Positions 1 to 8,965 of a DNA stretch of 64,000 nucleotides are shown here, one piece after another. Each line of letters starts with the position of its first letter. The first letter of the stretch is position 1. The position numbers and the translations under genes are program-made. The stretch comes from Loktanella sp. PT4BL. Its GTDB lineage: Bacteria; Pseudomonadota; Alphaproteobacteria; Rhodobacterales; Rhodobacteraceae. Under the pieces are notes generated by a model. The model saw only the letters and a list, made by a program, of their open reading frames with translations, was not told the origin of the DNA and searched no databases. The DNA lies in NCBI RefSeq assembly GCF_003201935.1, contig NZ_QJJL01000001.1:1-64000 (forward strand). The letters run 5' to 3'.

Positions 1-213
1 TCTCGTAGTCCCTGACGAGCTACCGACCGCCCTCCGCATCAACCAGCCACAACAACGTGCAACCGATAAATAAATGGGGCGTGGCCACCGCATACAATTT
101 GTTCATAAAATATAATAAATGAGCCTCTCAGTCTTATTATTTCGACAAGCGTAATTCAGACTACAGTAACTTTCGAAGCCCATTTCTTGCTATGCCAAGC
201 AGGAGTGGATTTC
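1..213. other. Non-coding leader of the first gene
   Basis: No convincing gene is visible here. The second half is AT-rich and probably carries the promoter of the RTX gene that starts at 214. An AGGAG ribosome binding site lies at 200-204. The left edge of the accessory block is not visible because the window begins here. Confidence 0.5.
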
Positions 214-2403
214 ATGACAAATTTAACGACAGCTCCCGTCATCCCGAGCCCCAATATGGAAGTAGTAGCTACATTGAGTGGCGGTTTCTTTGGAGCGATA
301 CTAGTAAACAATTATGGTTTTCATTACTTTGAAGATCATGTTGAAAATTTAGGGTTGACCAACATTCGCTTTCCTGGAGGTACAGTTTCCGAACATGGGT
401 ACATCGTGGATGGCAGAATTCGCCTTGGAACCGACGATGTATCTTTGGAAGCGCTCAATGGGGATAGGTCAAACTTCGCTTTTGATTTAACCCATCCAGA
501 ACTCATAAGTCCGCTCGCCCTTGAGTATGACGAACTTCACCATTTGAGACGAGATGACGTAGGGACCTTCAGTCAAGCTCTCAATCTCGCTGTTCAAAAT
601 GGATCATCGCTGGCTTTGATCATACCGGTTCAACGATATTTCAACAACGCTGACTTTTCAGACCCAGAGGTCCGCGATCAAGCTGTTTTGGCAGCGATTT
701 CTGATATAAGCGTATTTCTCGAAAGGTTAAAGAATGGAGACTATAACGATGGTGTCTATCCAGAGACCATTACTCTAGAAATCGGGAATGAAGCATACGG
801 AAATCCGATTGAGTATGCGCTCATTGCCAAGGTTATGATAGATGAAATCGCAGCACAGCTTGAGGGTTCAGGAATCAACTATGAAATAGCATTTCAGATG
901 GGTCGGGGAAGTTTTGAATTCATAAGTCTTTTGGATTCTGGCTATTTTGATCCTTTCTTTGACGATTCAGTAGACATGATTGACGGGCTGGAGGGCCTGG
1001 GCTTCGTCCCTAGTCAAGGAATGTCATATGCTGAAAGGCAGGTCGCAATCGATGAGATGATGATCAGTGTCCTTGGCGACTCGATTGAGCATATTGATGC
1101 GCTACGGCACCACTACCTGATGATAGACTCAAACGAGCTCGCCAATCCCGAGCTGCCCGTAATGCAACGCGATCTAATTCTCGATCATTGGCTCGCCCAA
1201 TTTTCTGAGTATGGGTTGGACCCTGATGACATCGACTACTATGTTTCTGCTTGGAGTACAGATAGCAGTAATGGTTCCTCATCTCCCTATGACCCTGCTG
1301 CGGCAATTAATACGCTTGAAGTTCTATCTCACTTCTTAACAATTGGTGTAGATAGAGCTGCGCTATGGGGGGTCGTTGGTGCATTCCGCTACAATGATGA
1401 CATGCCGTCATCAGTCGTCACTGATCGGCTATCCGACTATCTTTCGCCAAAGGCTGCTCTCATCAAGCTTATGACCGAAAACGTGATGGGCGCTGACTTC
1501 ATGGGTGAAGGAGGCGGCGCAAGTGATGGCTACAAAAGCTACACCTTTGAAACCGAAACCGCATTTACTGTTTTTTTCTCTGTCGAGCGTCTCGACGGTG
1601 CGGAGTTCAGTCTCAATGTAGATCTTGGGCTTTTTGGTGACCTTTCGAGCGTGGATGTCGTTAATCTTGATATGCTGGAAGGTGCGCAAAGTGGCGCTTC
1701 AAACGTTACTTATTCGAATACGCTCGTTCAAAACGGAAGTATCAGTCTTACGTTCGATCAGGATTTTGAGATCATCATGGTCACGCTCGAAAAGGAAGAC
1801 AGCAACAGCTTTGGTATAGCGGAGTCCATCGCGGAATTTCTTGGAGAGGATGTCTTCTGGGCGGATGACTATGAGGTTCTTTGGGCAACTGCAGACGGCG
1901 GCTCAATAATTGGCAGTGAGATGTCGGACATTGTTGTCGGAGGTGCCGGAGATGATATTATTGATGGAGGTGCAGGGCGAACAGGTGTCATCAGTAGCGG
2001 CAGAGTTGACAACTTTGATCAAGTTGGAGGGCAGAACGGTGATCTCCTATTTGGTGGCGAAGGTGGCGATTCCATTTACGGACACTCCGGAAATGATTTG
2101 CTCTTTGGAGGATCAGGCGACGATGAGCTCTGGGGCGGGGGAGGCTTTGATACCTTTGTGTTCAAAGAAGGCAACGATCAGATCCATGACTTTACACTTG
2201 GCGTCGATACACTCTTGATCGACACGACGCTGCTGGATGGGCGTCAACTAACTGACTTTGCGCAAATAGACACAACGAACCAAGGCAACTCCATTGAGTT
2301 CGATTTTGGCAACGGGAACTCACTCACAATTCATGGTTTAACTGATCTTGACTCAATTCTGACAGAAGTTGAGTTCAACGAGATGGAAGATTTGTCATTC
2401 TGA
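214..2403 (+). CDS. RTX-repeat secreted protein with glycosidase-like barrel
   Basis: A 729-residue protein, probably exported by a type I secretion system. There is no N-terminal signal peptide. The C-terminal part (about residues 570-665) has glycine/aspartate-rich calcium-binding nonapeptides such as GGAGDDIIDGG and GNDLLFGGSGDDELWGG, the hallmark of RTX proteins. The N-terminal ~480 residues look like a clan GH-A type (beta/alpha)8 glycosidase: IRFPGG near residue 50 and EIGNE at 189-193, where the acid/base Glu would sit. The expected strand-7 nucleophile region reads YYVSAWS, with Ala346 where a Glu would be expected, so activity is doubtful. I start at ATG 214 because AGGAG lies 9 bases upstream; an in-frame TTG at 187 is less likely. 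The gene is AT-rich relative to the rest of the window. No secretion genes are adjacent. Confidence 0.7.
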   Translation: MTNLTTAPVIPSPNMEVVATLSGGFFGAILVNNYGFHYFEDHVENLGLTNIRFPGGTVSEHGYIVDGRIRLGTDDVSLEALNGDRSNFAFDLTHPELISPLALEYDELHHLRRDDVGTFSQALNLAVQNGSSLALIIPVQRYFNNADFSDPEVRDQAVLAAISDISVFLERLKNGDYNDGVYPETITLEIGNEAYGNPIEYALIAKVMIDEIAAQLEGSGINYEIAFQMGRGSFEFISLLDSGYFDPFFDDSVDMIDGLEGLGFVPSQGMSYAERQVAIDEMMISVLGDSIEHIDALRHHYLMIDSNELANPELPVMQRDLILDHWLAQFSEYGLDPDDIDYYVSAWSTDSSNGSSSPYDPAAAINTLEVLSHFLTIGVDRAALWGVVGAFRYNDDMPSSVVTDRLSDYLSPKAALIKLMTENVMGADFMGEGGGASDGYKSYTFETETAFTVFFSVERLDGAEFSLNVDLGLFGDLSSVDVVNLDMLEGAQSGASNVTYSNTLVQNGSISLTFDQDFEIIMVTLEKEDSNSFGIAESIAEFLGEDVFWADDYEVLWATADGGSIIGSEMSDIVVGGAGDDIIDGGAGRTGVISSGRVDNFDQVGGQNGDLLFGGEGGDSIYGHSGNDLLFGGSGDDELWGGGGFDTFVFKEGNDQIHDFTLGVDTLLIDTTLLDGRQLTDFAQIDTTNQGNSIEFDFGNGNSLTIHGLTDLDSILTEVEFNEMEDLSF

Positions 2404-2600
2404 AGGTGTTCTGGTCATACATCGTCAACCCCTACAAAAGATACCCAATAGCTGCCTCTTGAGTAACACTTCATTTACCAGATTTGGTCACAGTAAATTT
2501 AGCCATAGGAAGGGATTCTAAGAGATAATCGTCATCATAACAAAGCTAGGTGAGAGGTCAGCCAGGGATGGACCTAGTTTAGTATTAGATAGGAATAGTG

Positions 2601-2843
2601 ATGCAAAATGACCTCCCCCATAGCTGGATGCTTGATGTACTTTCAGATCTTAAAGCTTATACATCAAAAAAGGGGTTGCACGTATGTGAAGATGCGTTGG
2701 ACGATGCTTACAATCAAATCATGACCAATTTGCTCTCAGAGAGATTGATTGATAGAAAATTGTCGTCCATGGACTATGATGGTGATGATGAAAAAAGGAG
2801 AGTCATAATTTTTAATTCAGCCTACAAAGGTATTCTATTCTAA
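2601..2843 (+). CDS. Small hypothetical protein
   Basis: An 80-residue acidic, soluble protein that I do not recognise. It has no signal peptide or membrane segment; the middle (VCEDALDDAYNQIMTNLLSE) is predicted helical. ATG 2601 is preceded by an AGGA at 2591-2594; a GTG immediately upstream (2598) is an alternative. Its 3' end overlaps the 3' end of the convergent lipoprotein gene by 9 bases, which suggests both reading frames are real and compact. Function unknown. Confidence 0.5.
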   Translation: MQNDLPHSWMLDVLSDLKAYTSKKGLHVCEDALDDAYNQIMTNLLSERLIDRKLSSMDYDGDDEKRRVIIFNSAYKGILF

Positions 2844-3482
2844 ATCGACTAAGCTCACTATGAAGACGCCACCGAGCGCTTGATTTGTACCGCCGAACTC
2901 GGCGCGGCCTAGTACATCGCCTGCAATGCCGGTGAAATCGTCGCGCAAAAAATCACCTTCAAATGCCACCGCAAGGTTAATTGTGTTTGAGTTGATGTCA
3001 GTTAGTACGCCGTCGCCAGTGAATGTTAGTGTTGCATCCACACTGGGATCGCCGTCTCGAAGTAGAACACCACCCGAGAGGTCGATTTGCCCAGATACGG
3101 GAGCTCCATTGTCGTCGAGAATGCCAAATACGGTGCCGGAAATCATCTCTGACGCTGCAAACTCTACCTGCATAGCCATCCTTCCAGATAAGGAATTCGT
3201 CAAATCATCATTTGTATTTGCCAGCTGTCCCAAGAAGTATCCCGCATATTCGGCGGTCCCAAAGGTAGGGACTAGACTGGGATCAGTGAAGTCAATCGGC
3301 TGAAAACTTAAGATTAACGAGTTCGCGGATGCATTTAGCACTTCAAGCTCGGTCAACTGTGGTGCTGAATAACTCCCTGCGCCGCCGCAAGCTGAGATGA
3401 CTAGGCAGCTACATAAGATGGCTTTCCGAGGCGAAACCAGCCAATTATATCGGGCCCCTCCACTCGAAAGACACCTTGCCAT
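2835..3482 (-). CDS. TbpB-like beta-barrel lipoprotein
   Basis: A 215-residue probable lipoprotein. The lipobox ends at Cys32 (LVISAC followed by GG), after a hydrophobic stretch. The remainder is beta-rich, with alternating Gly and hydrophobic residues and a C-terminal pattern (GDVLGRAEFGG then ALGGVF) typical of the small eight-strand barrel domain of transferrin-binding-protein-B-like and factor-H-binding-like proteins in Rhodobacterales. The family is often called solute-binding by homology, but its ligand is generally unknown. No iron-uptake genes are nearby. It is convergent with the preceding small gene. Confidence 0.6.
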   Translation of the reverse strand: MARCLSSGGARYNWLVSPRKAILCSCLVISACGGAGSYSAPQLTELEVLNASANSLILSFQPIDFTDPSLVPTFGTAEYAGYFLGQLANTNDDLTNSLSGRMAMQVEFAASEMISGTVFGILDDNGAPVSGQIDLSGGVLLRDGDPSVDATLTFTGDGVLTDINSNTINLAVAFEGDFLRDDFTGIAGDVLGRAEFGGTNQALGGVFIVSLVDLE

Positions 3483-3545
3483 CGCTTCTACCCTCTAATG
3501 ATGAAATGGTATTTAGACAGTACACTAAATGCTTAAATGAATAGT

Positions 3546-3740
3546 TTACGTAATTTCGCTGGTTTTTTGGTGTTTGATTATAACATCATCATTCACTGGG
3601 GAGCGTGCCCCTGCAATTGGAGCGGGATCGTATGATGAGAGCGCTATTTTCTCAAGCGCTTCAGCTGCGTCAAACAGCCCATCAGAGCGCGCAATTGCGG
3701 CTGCTACCTTGGCATTCAGGTGAAATTCTTCGCGCGTCAT
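3546..3740 (-). CDS. Small hypothetical protein
   Basis: A 64-residue protein starting MTREEFHLNAKVAAAIA, helical in its first half and polar at the end. ATG 3740 is chosen because GGGAG lies 9 bases upstream; a TTG two codons earlier lacks a comparable site. I do not recognise a family. It sits between the lipoprotein gene and a decayed transposase in the accessory block. Confidence 0.45.
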   Translation of the reverse strand: MTREEFHLNAKVAAAIARSDGLFDAAEALEKIALSSYDPAPIAGARSPVNDDVIIKHQKTSEIT

Positions 3741-3899
3741 GAACAATAACTCCCATTAGTGAGGATTGTTCAACAATACTTAGTACTTATTAATAACTTG
3801 TTAATGAACCACTCTAGGTTAGCCGGAGCCTCCAAATGGGACTGTTGCATCAATCGCAGGTAAACCGCGCCGGATTAGCAGGAGGCCGATAGACGTTCG

Positions 3900-4642
3900 T
3901 TACGCGGCCATGCCTTGAGTTTGCAGATTTGCATAGAAGTTGGCTTCGGCTTCTGCCGACCGTCAGGCTTCTATAAGGTCGCATCTCGCCGGTTGCCGGG
4001 GCGACTTGACGGTCGACACTTCAACGCAATGACACGCAGTCAATCGTAACATGGGTCAGGCCATCAAGCCGCAATACCATACTCACAGTGGTAACTGTCG
4101 CCGACGCTGCCCACCGAGGGTTCAATACGAGCCTCCGCCAAGCGCTCAGTGTAGCGTATAGACAGTTATTGCGAGCTACTGTCGCTGTGGTGAACCAGCC
4201 CCGTGCCCTTTTCGCGGCGAAGGCCATGTACTGCCTGTTCCAGAGCATCAAGAACGAACTCGGCATGCGCCAAGCTGCCGACGCGCCAGCCAACGATTTT
4301 GCGAGCAGAGGCATCAATGACAAAGGCGACATAGGTGAAATCCGACACCGACAGCATGTTCGGTGCTGGAACAAAGAACTGGCGGTTCACCTTGTTCAGT
4401 GGACACGGCGCCTTCTTGTCAGCGATCGTCGTCCGATGCGGCTTGCCCCTGATAACATCTTGGATACCCATGCTCTTCATCAGTCTGGCGACTGTGCAGC
4501 GGGCGGCATCGAAGTCCTCGCGGCGCAACTGGTGCCAGATCTTGCGCACGCCGTAGACGCGCCAGTTCTCTTTCAAAACACGGCGGATCTCGGGGCGCAA
4601 GGCCTCATCGAGACGCGTGCGGTTCGATACCTGCGAGCTGCT
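3900..4642 (-). pseudogene. Decayed IS3-family transposase (OrfB)
   Basis: Remnant of an IS3-family integrase-type transposase. The largest open piece (4166-4600) has the N-terminal part: RVYGVRKIWHQLRRE, CTVARLMKSMGIQDVIRG, HRTTIADKKAPCPL, then VSDFTYV with the first catalytic Asp and HHSD with the second. Compared with the family as I know it, about nine residues are missing after SDFTYV. The sequence then shifts frame: TERLAEARIEPSVGSVGDSY reads in another frame down to about 4090, and the true C-terminus (AEAEANFYANLQTQGMAA, stop at 3900-3902) reads further on. The segment with the third catalytic Glu is missing. No intact orfA or matching terminal repeats were found. Confidence 0.85.
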
Positions 4643-4723
4643 GAATGCAACTCACCCACGAATTGATGATCATAATTCTGTTCGATTTGAGGCAGTTTTA
4701 TGAAGAAATTATTATTCGAAGGC

Positions 4724-5143
4724 CTAGTCTATAAGTGGGGGGATTACCCCTGTGCCACTGGAGTTGACAGAGCTTATTAGGTCGCTCGTTCTGACCCGCA
4801 ACTCTTCTTCCTCGATTGTACCATTTTTAGCTTTGCGCGCTAACATCCACGCCGCAAGGTCCTTCGCAATCACGAGTGGCACCACAATCTTCAAAGCAGT
4901 CTAAGCTTGAGAAAAGGTGACTTTCTCGTAGGCAACATAAAGCACAAAGACTGGGGACACTGCCAAACAAGTGTTGACGAACCAATAAAGCCGATTAAGC
5001 CAAGTGAATCTAGGCAGTTTAAGTCTGTCTCCAACGGACATAGCTTGAATGTATAACACTTGGAAGCGGTTTGGTTCTTTCGTTAGCCAACGATGAACTT
5101 GTCGTTCGAAGTAATCTTTTTTGTTAAGCATACGTACACTCAT
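4724..5143 (-). pseudogene. Small membrane protein ORF split by an amber stop
   Basis: The first part (to 4904, about 80 residues) begins MSVRMLNKKDYFERQVHRWL and carries one hydrophobic segment (LYWFVNTCLAVSPVFVLYVA). It stops at a TAG at 4901-4903. The same frame continues after the TAG without another stop for 58 codons to a TAG at 4724-4726, reading TALKIVVPLVIAKDLAAWML and then a charged tail. The hydrophobic and charged character is continuous across the stop, which suggests one ~139-codon gene interrupted by a nonsense mutation; two adjacent small genes (second start TTG) are the alternative. Starts at 5143 and 5131 are both possible. Family not recognised. Confidence 0.5.
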
Positions 5144-5240
5144 CCTTAAAAACCCGCGAGAGTGCAATAGTTGAAGATAGGGGGATTAAAAAAACCACAA
5201 ACGTTAAGGGTTTGTTTTTAATTTATAAAATTATGAAACA

Positions 5241-5316
5241 TGGTGCCTCAAGAGGGACTCGAACCCCCGACCTTGTCCTTACGAAGGACCTGCTCTACCA
5301 GCTGAGCTATTGAGGC
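5241..5316 (-). tRNA. tRNA-Thr (anticodon CGT)
   Basis: A complete cloverleaf on the minus strand with encoded CCA. The acceptor arm pairs GCCTCAA with TTGAGGC over 7 bases. The D arm is GCTC/GAGC. The anticodon loop TTCGTAA gives anticodon CGT, which reads ACG threonine codons. The T arm loop is TTCGAGT. The first pair of the anticodon stem appears mismatched. The 3' end faces the accessory block at 1-5.2 kb, the usual orientation for a tRNA used as an integration site. Confidence 0.95.
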
Positions 5317-5455
5317 GAATAGGCGCTACCAGCTTTTTCCATTTGCCGTGGACAAATCGATTTTGCAAGCCATTCCCGTCACAAGGCGCGAATTACGCAT
5401 CTTCTAAAGAGACCGCCCCGCCTGAGGGCTACCGGGACAACTGGCGTAACGATCG

Positions 5456-6904
5456 CTATTTCGGAGGCTCACCCGCAACGATCTCGGCTTCTTCGACGAC
5501 CTCGGTAGAAGGCAGCGCAGCGTCAGCGGCGCGCCCCACAATCAGCGGTAACATCTCGGTGCCAGCAGGCATCGCCACCTCGCTCATGGGCGGCGTTTTC
5601 CACGCGAGCGTGTCAAATGCACCGCAGTTGACGCAAGTTGGCCCCCATGTCGCATGGATATGCTGGCATTTGTCGCAAATCCACTGTGGGCCGCGCGGAG
5701 CCGTCAAGGCTTTGGTCAGCCAGCCGCGTACGACGGAATCGTCAGCACCTTCGCCGCGTTCAATGGCCGCCATAAGGGTCAGAACACGCGCTGTCGGTTG
5801 TTTTTCAACCAGATCACCAAGCGCACGCTTGGCGGCGGGGAAATCCTCGGCCGAGATTTGCAGTTCGGCCATCAACATCTTGGTTTCCGGGTTGTCGGCG
5901 GTCGCCTTTGTCAAAGTGGTGAACCGTTTGATCCGCGCGTCAGGTGTCTCATCGGGAACAATCTCTGCGAATGCGGCAGCGATATCCGGGTGCGGTTGTG
6001 CGTTCCATGCTTTGGTCAACACACGTGTCGCATAGCGCGCATTGCCTTCACTGATAAATCCGCGTGCTGCCATGACCGCAGCAGGGATCAGATCGGGCGA
6101 AAGACGGTTTGCCTCGATTGCGGCTTCGCGGGCTTCAATGGTTTTGCCTTCATCCAGAATATCGCGCGCCTGTGACAGCGCCAGCACCGCATCGCGGCGC
6201 TTGTGCACATCGCGCGGCAGGCTACCGGATTTCAACTTGGCACCCAGCGTCTTGCGTGCGCCTTCCCAGTCCGATTTTTCGGCCTGCAAGCGCAGCAATA
6301 CATCCTGCGTTTCTTCGTGCTTGGGCTTCAGCGCAAAGGCCTTTTGCGCAAGCGCCATCGCGGTGTCGGTGTCGCCCTCGGCCAGCTTTTGTTTCATGAT
6401 GCCGCGCACACCCACAAAGCGGGTTTTGTCATCTGCAAGCAGCTTCTTGTATGTCTCTTCTGCGGTCTTCCGGTCACCCGTCATTTCAGCGGCCTGTGCT
6501 GTCAGAAGGTTGGTCAGCTGCGGTTGCTTGAGGTATTTATCCGCCCGCGCCGCCTTGGTCATCGCCAGATGCCCTTCACCCGAGGCAAGCGCCATCATGC
6601 CCTCGCTCAGCGCTTCATATCCCTTCCGCTCGCGGTTGCGGTCAAAGTAACGCGATATTGCGGTCTCATCGCCGTTCAGGAATTTGAACGTGGCCACCAA
6701 GAGCGCCATCAGCTTCAACCCCAGCCAGACCGCAACGACCAGTGCAACCAAGGCAAAGACCATCTCGAGCGGGCTGAGCGTGAATTCCTGACCGGCAACA
6801 TCAACCGTCGTGCCACCGTCCACTTCCATCAACTGCGTGCCGCCGTAGGTCAGCGCCGTGACAAGGAGGACAAACGCTATAATTTTTGTAAGTGACCAAA
6901 GCAT
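5456..6904 (-). CDS. hemY: HemY-family TPR membrane protein
   Basis: A 482-residue inner-membrane protein of the HemY family (not the oxidase also called HemY). Two membrane helices (residues ~4-22 and ~44-70) are followed by a long helical tetratricopeptide-like region. The C-terminal part has a CxxC...CxxC zinc-ribbon-like motif: WICDKC, then CVNC, then FDTLAW, recalling the rubredoxin-like module of LapB/YciM. The family clusters with heme genes, but its molecular role is not settled. It is the last gene of the hemD/mic60-like/hemY stretch, 11 bases after the mitofilin gene on the same strand. Confidence 0.9.
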   Translation of the reverse strand: MLWSLTKIIAFVLLVTALTYGGTQLMEVDGGTTVDVAGQEFTLSPLEMVFALVALVVAVWLGLKLMALLVATFKFLNGDETAISRYFDRNRERKGYEALSEGMMALASGEGHLAMTKAARADKYLKQPQLTNLLTAQAAEMTGDRKTAEETYKKLLADDKTRFVGVRGIMKQKLAEGDTDTAMALAQKAFALKPKHEETQDVLLRLQAEKSDWEGARKTLGAKLKSGSLPRDVHKRRDAVLALSQARDILDEGKTIEAREAAIEANRLSPDLIPAAVMAARGFISEGNARYATRVLTKAWNAQPHPDIAAAFAEIVPDETPDARIKRFTTLTKATADNPETKMLMAELQISAEDFPAAKRALGDLVEKQPTARVLTLMAAIERGEGADDSVVRGWLTKALTAPRGPQWICDKCQHIHATWGPTCVNCGAFDTLAWKTPPMSEVAMPAGTEMLPLIVGRAADAALPSTEVVEEAEIVAGEPPK

Positions 6905-6915
6905 AGGGTTCGCCT

Positions 6916-8097
6916 TTAGTTATCTGAAAGGGATGTGGAAAGAATATCGACTGCGGCAATCGCATCGGCACGTTGCTCGGCCTGCGCCAGCCAGTCGGAC
7001 ATTTCGGCACGGGCTACTTCGGGCAGGGCGCTGATCTCGGCCAAAGCATCGGACAAGCGGCCAGAGCGCACAGCGGCCTCGGCGCGGGACAGGATCGCAT
7101 CGGCACTGCTGCCTTCGCGCGGCGTAGTGGAACGCACGTCCAACTGGTTCCGCAGGAACGCGCCAAAGCCTGTTGTCTCCTCACCTGAGACACCTTCCGC
7201 GCGGGCCGTGGCCAATGCAGCGCGTGCAACGTCGGGGAACTGGTCTTGCAGGCTGGCAAGGGTGGGCACACCGTCCTGAACCGCGAGCAATTCTGCAGGC
7301 GCACTTTGCATGGTAGCCGCCTCAAGATCACCAAGGGCGGCACCAATGGGCGCGCCGCTTTCCAGTGCGGTCTGGACACGTGACAAAGCAGCGCGCGCAG
7401 CGGCGTTGCGCGCAGCAGCAGCGGCATTCTCCTCAATCGAGGCCGCAGCCGCGCGCGCCTCTTCCAACTCGGTTTGCGCCGCATTGGTCATTTCTGCAAT
7501 CTGCGCACGCAGCGCGTCCAGTTCCGCAGAAACACCTTCGCCTGTGGCTTCGGAAATCACGGTCGTGGCAGGGCGCGCTGCGAGCTCATCAATGCGGGCC
7601 TGCATGTCGGATAGCTGAACCGCCAGCTCCGCTTGCGCGGCCTCAATGCCGCTCAAATCTACCTGCGGGGCGGCCTCAATACGCTGTTCAAGCAGGCTGA
7701 TCTGTGTCGCTTGCGCACTGATCCGGTCGACAAGGGTGGTGTCAGCGGCAGGTGTTGTGAGCGATGCAACGGCGAACCCGATCACACCGGCAAGAAGCCC
7801 GCCCAGCACAAGCGGGAAAAACCCGCCACCTTGTGATTTTGGTTGCGCGGGCGCGGCAGTTTTTGTCGTTTCCGGCGCTTGGGGCGTTTCCGCAGGTGCG
7901 GGCGTGTCGGCCGCTTTCGCAGCTTCAGAAGGCTTAACAGACGGCACGGATGTCGCAGTTTTGGCATGCACTTCAGGCGGAATCGCATCAACCATGGGCT
8001 TACCAGCCACAGCCGATTCGGACGCGACCTCGCCGGAAATTGCTGCATTCTTTGGTTCCGCTGGTGTCTTTCGACCCTTAGCTGGCTGTTTTGCCAC
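6916..8097 (-). CDS. Mitofilin/Mic60-like inner membrane protein
   Basis: A 393-residue protein: an Ala/Pro/Lys-rich cytoplasmic N-terminus (1-90), one membrane helix (~92-114), a long coiled coil (~120-240) and a C-terminal helical domain resembling the mitofilin signature. Alphaproteobacterial homologues are the bacterial counterparts of mitochondrial Mic60, which shapes inner-membrane invaginations and contacts the outer membrane. The position between hemD and hemY matches the known neighbourhood of this family. The start is GTG at 8097, with GAGGGGG about 8 bases upstream. Confidence 0.88.
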   Translation of the reverse strand: MAKQPAKGRKTPAEPKNAAISGEVASESAVAGKPMVDAIPPEVHAKTATSVPSVKPSEAAKAADTPAPAETPQAPETTKTAAPAQPKSQGGGFFPLVLGGLLAGVIGFAVASLTTPAADTTLVDRISAQATQISLLEQRIEAAPQVDLSGIEAAQAELAVQLSDMQARIDELAARPATTVISEATGEGVSAELDALRAQIAEMTNAAQTELEEARAAAASIEENAAAAARNAAARAALSRVQTALESGAPIGAALGDLEAATMQSAPAELLAVQDGVPTLASLQDQFPDVARAALATARAEGVSGEETTGFGAFLRNQLDVRSTTPREGSSADAILSRAEAAVRSGRLSDALAEISALPEVARAEMSDWLAQAEQRADAIAAVDILSTSLSDN

Positions 8098-8187
8098 GTT
8101 TTCACCCCCTCAGAGCCTTACCTGCCATATAGACAGGTCAGGTTTAGACTATCTTGCATCCGCAGGACCCTCAAGCAAAGCACCTGC

Positions 8188-8898
8188 CTATGCCCTGTGA
8201 CCAGAGTGCGCATGCAGCGCATCCAGCGTTGCATCCAACATCGCGGGCATATCAGGGTGCTTTGCCACCGCTATCTGCCGCGTTGATCCGTAACCGAAAG
8301 CCTCGGCCACGGCTTGACTTAGCGCAATCACATGCACAGGCGCGAAAAAAGGCCCCTGCTTGCGCAATATGGTGGCTGTGCGCGGGGAAAACAGGGGGAA
8401 GATGACCGGTTCCTGCGCATCAAGGGCGCGTTTTGCATCATTATTCAGCATCTGGGGTTGCTGATCGTAGGCAATGACATCCGCGCAATCCAACCCTGCC
8501 GCGCGCAACCGATCCTTGACCGCCCCGCGCGTATGTTTGCCACGCAGATGCACAAGGCGGCCTTGTGGCCGTGCCGCAATCATGCTGGCAATCAATCCAT
8601 CCGCATCACCCGACCCGATATGCGGCACAAAACCGGCCTCTTGTGCCAAGGCACCGGTCTTCTCGCCCACACACCACGCAGGAATTCCCTTTGGAATATT
8701 CAGCCGTTGGGCAGCTTCAACCCCATGGGCAGACGTGAAGATCACCGCATCAACGGAATCAATCCGTGGGGTCAGCGGGACGATCAGCATCAAGGGTGAT
8801 ATCACCACCTCTAGCGGCGCTGACCAGCGCGCAGCAATCTCGGCGGCAAAGCTATCGCTTTGCGCCTGTGGGCGGGTCAGGATCATTGTTGCGGTCAT
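8188..8898 (-). CDS. hemD: Uroporphyrinogen-III synthase
   Basis: A 236-residue cytoplasmic enzyme that closes hydroxymethylbilane to uroporphyrinogen III, the branch point of heme, siroheme and cobalamin synthesis. Family features are visible: ILTRPQAQS at the N-terminus, FTSAHGVEA near residue 55, and the FPLFSPRTA region, a typical substrate-pocket segment, in the C-terminal half. I start at ATG 8898 ([10 protein letters not shown]) because the family begins there; the open frame extends further but overlaps the divergent tsaD. It is divergently transcribed from tsaD across 67 bases and lies ~90 bases upstream of the mic60-like gene. Confidence 0.9.
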   Translation of the reverse strand: MTATMILTRPQAQSDSFAAEIAARWSAPLEVVISPLMLIVPLTPRIDSVDAVIFTSAHGVEAAQRLNIPKGIPAWCVGEKTGALAQEAGFVPHIGSGDADGLIASMIAARPQGRLVHLRGKHTRGAVKDRLRAAGLDCADVIAYDQQPQMLNNDAKRALDAQEPVIFPLFSPRTATILRKQGPFFAPVHVIALSQAVAEAFGYGSTRQIAVAKHPDMPAMLDATLDALHAHSGHRA

Positions 8899-8965
8899 GC
8901 TGCACCATTGTTTGCGCGTTCCGGCAGTGTTACCTGCGACAGAACAACACGCAACCGGAAGCGCT

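Noticed and set aside
3836..3900. Intact IS end before the transposase remnant
   Set aside because: GGGACTGTTGCA looks like an insertion-sequence end, but no matching inverted end was found on the other side.
4088..4666. Plus-strand protein opposite the IS3 remnant
   Set aside because: It is the antisense frame of the decayed transposase.
8474..8965. Upstream extension of the tsaD frame
   Set aside because: It is antisense to hemD; the family starts at 8966.
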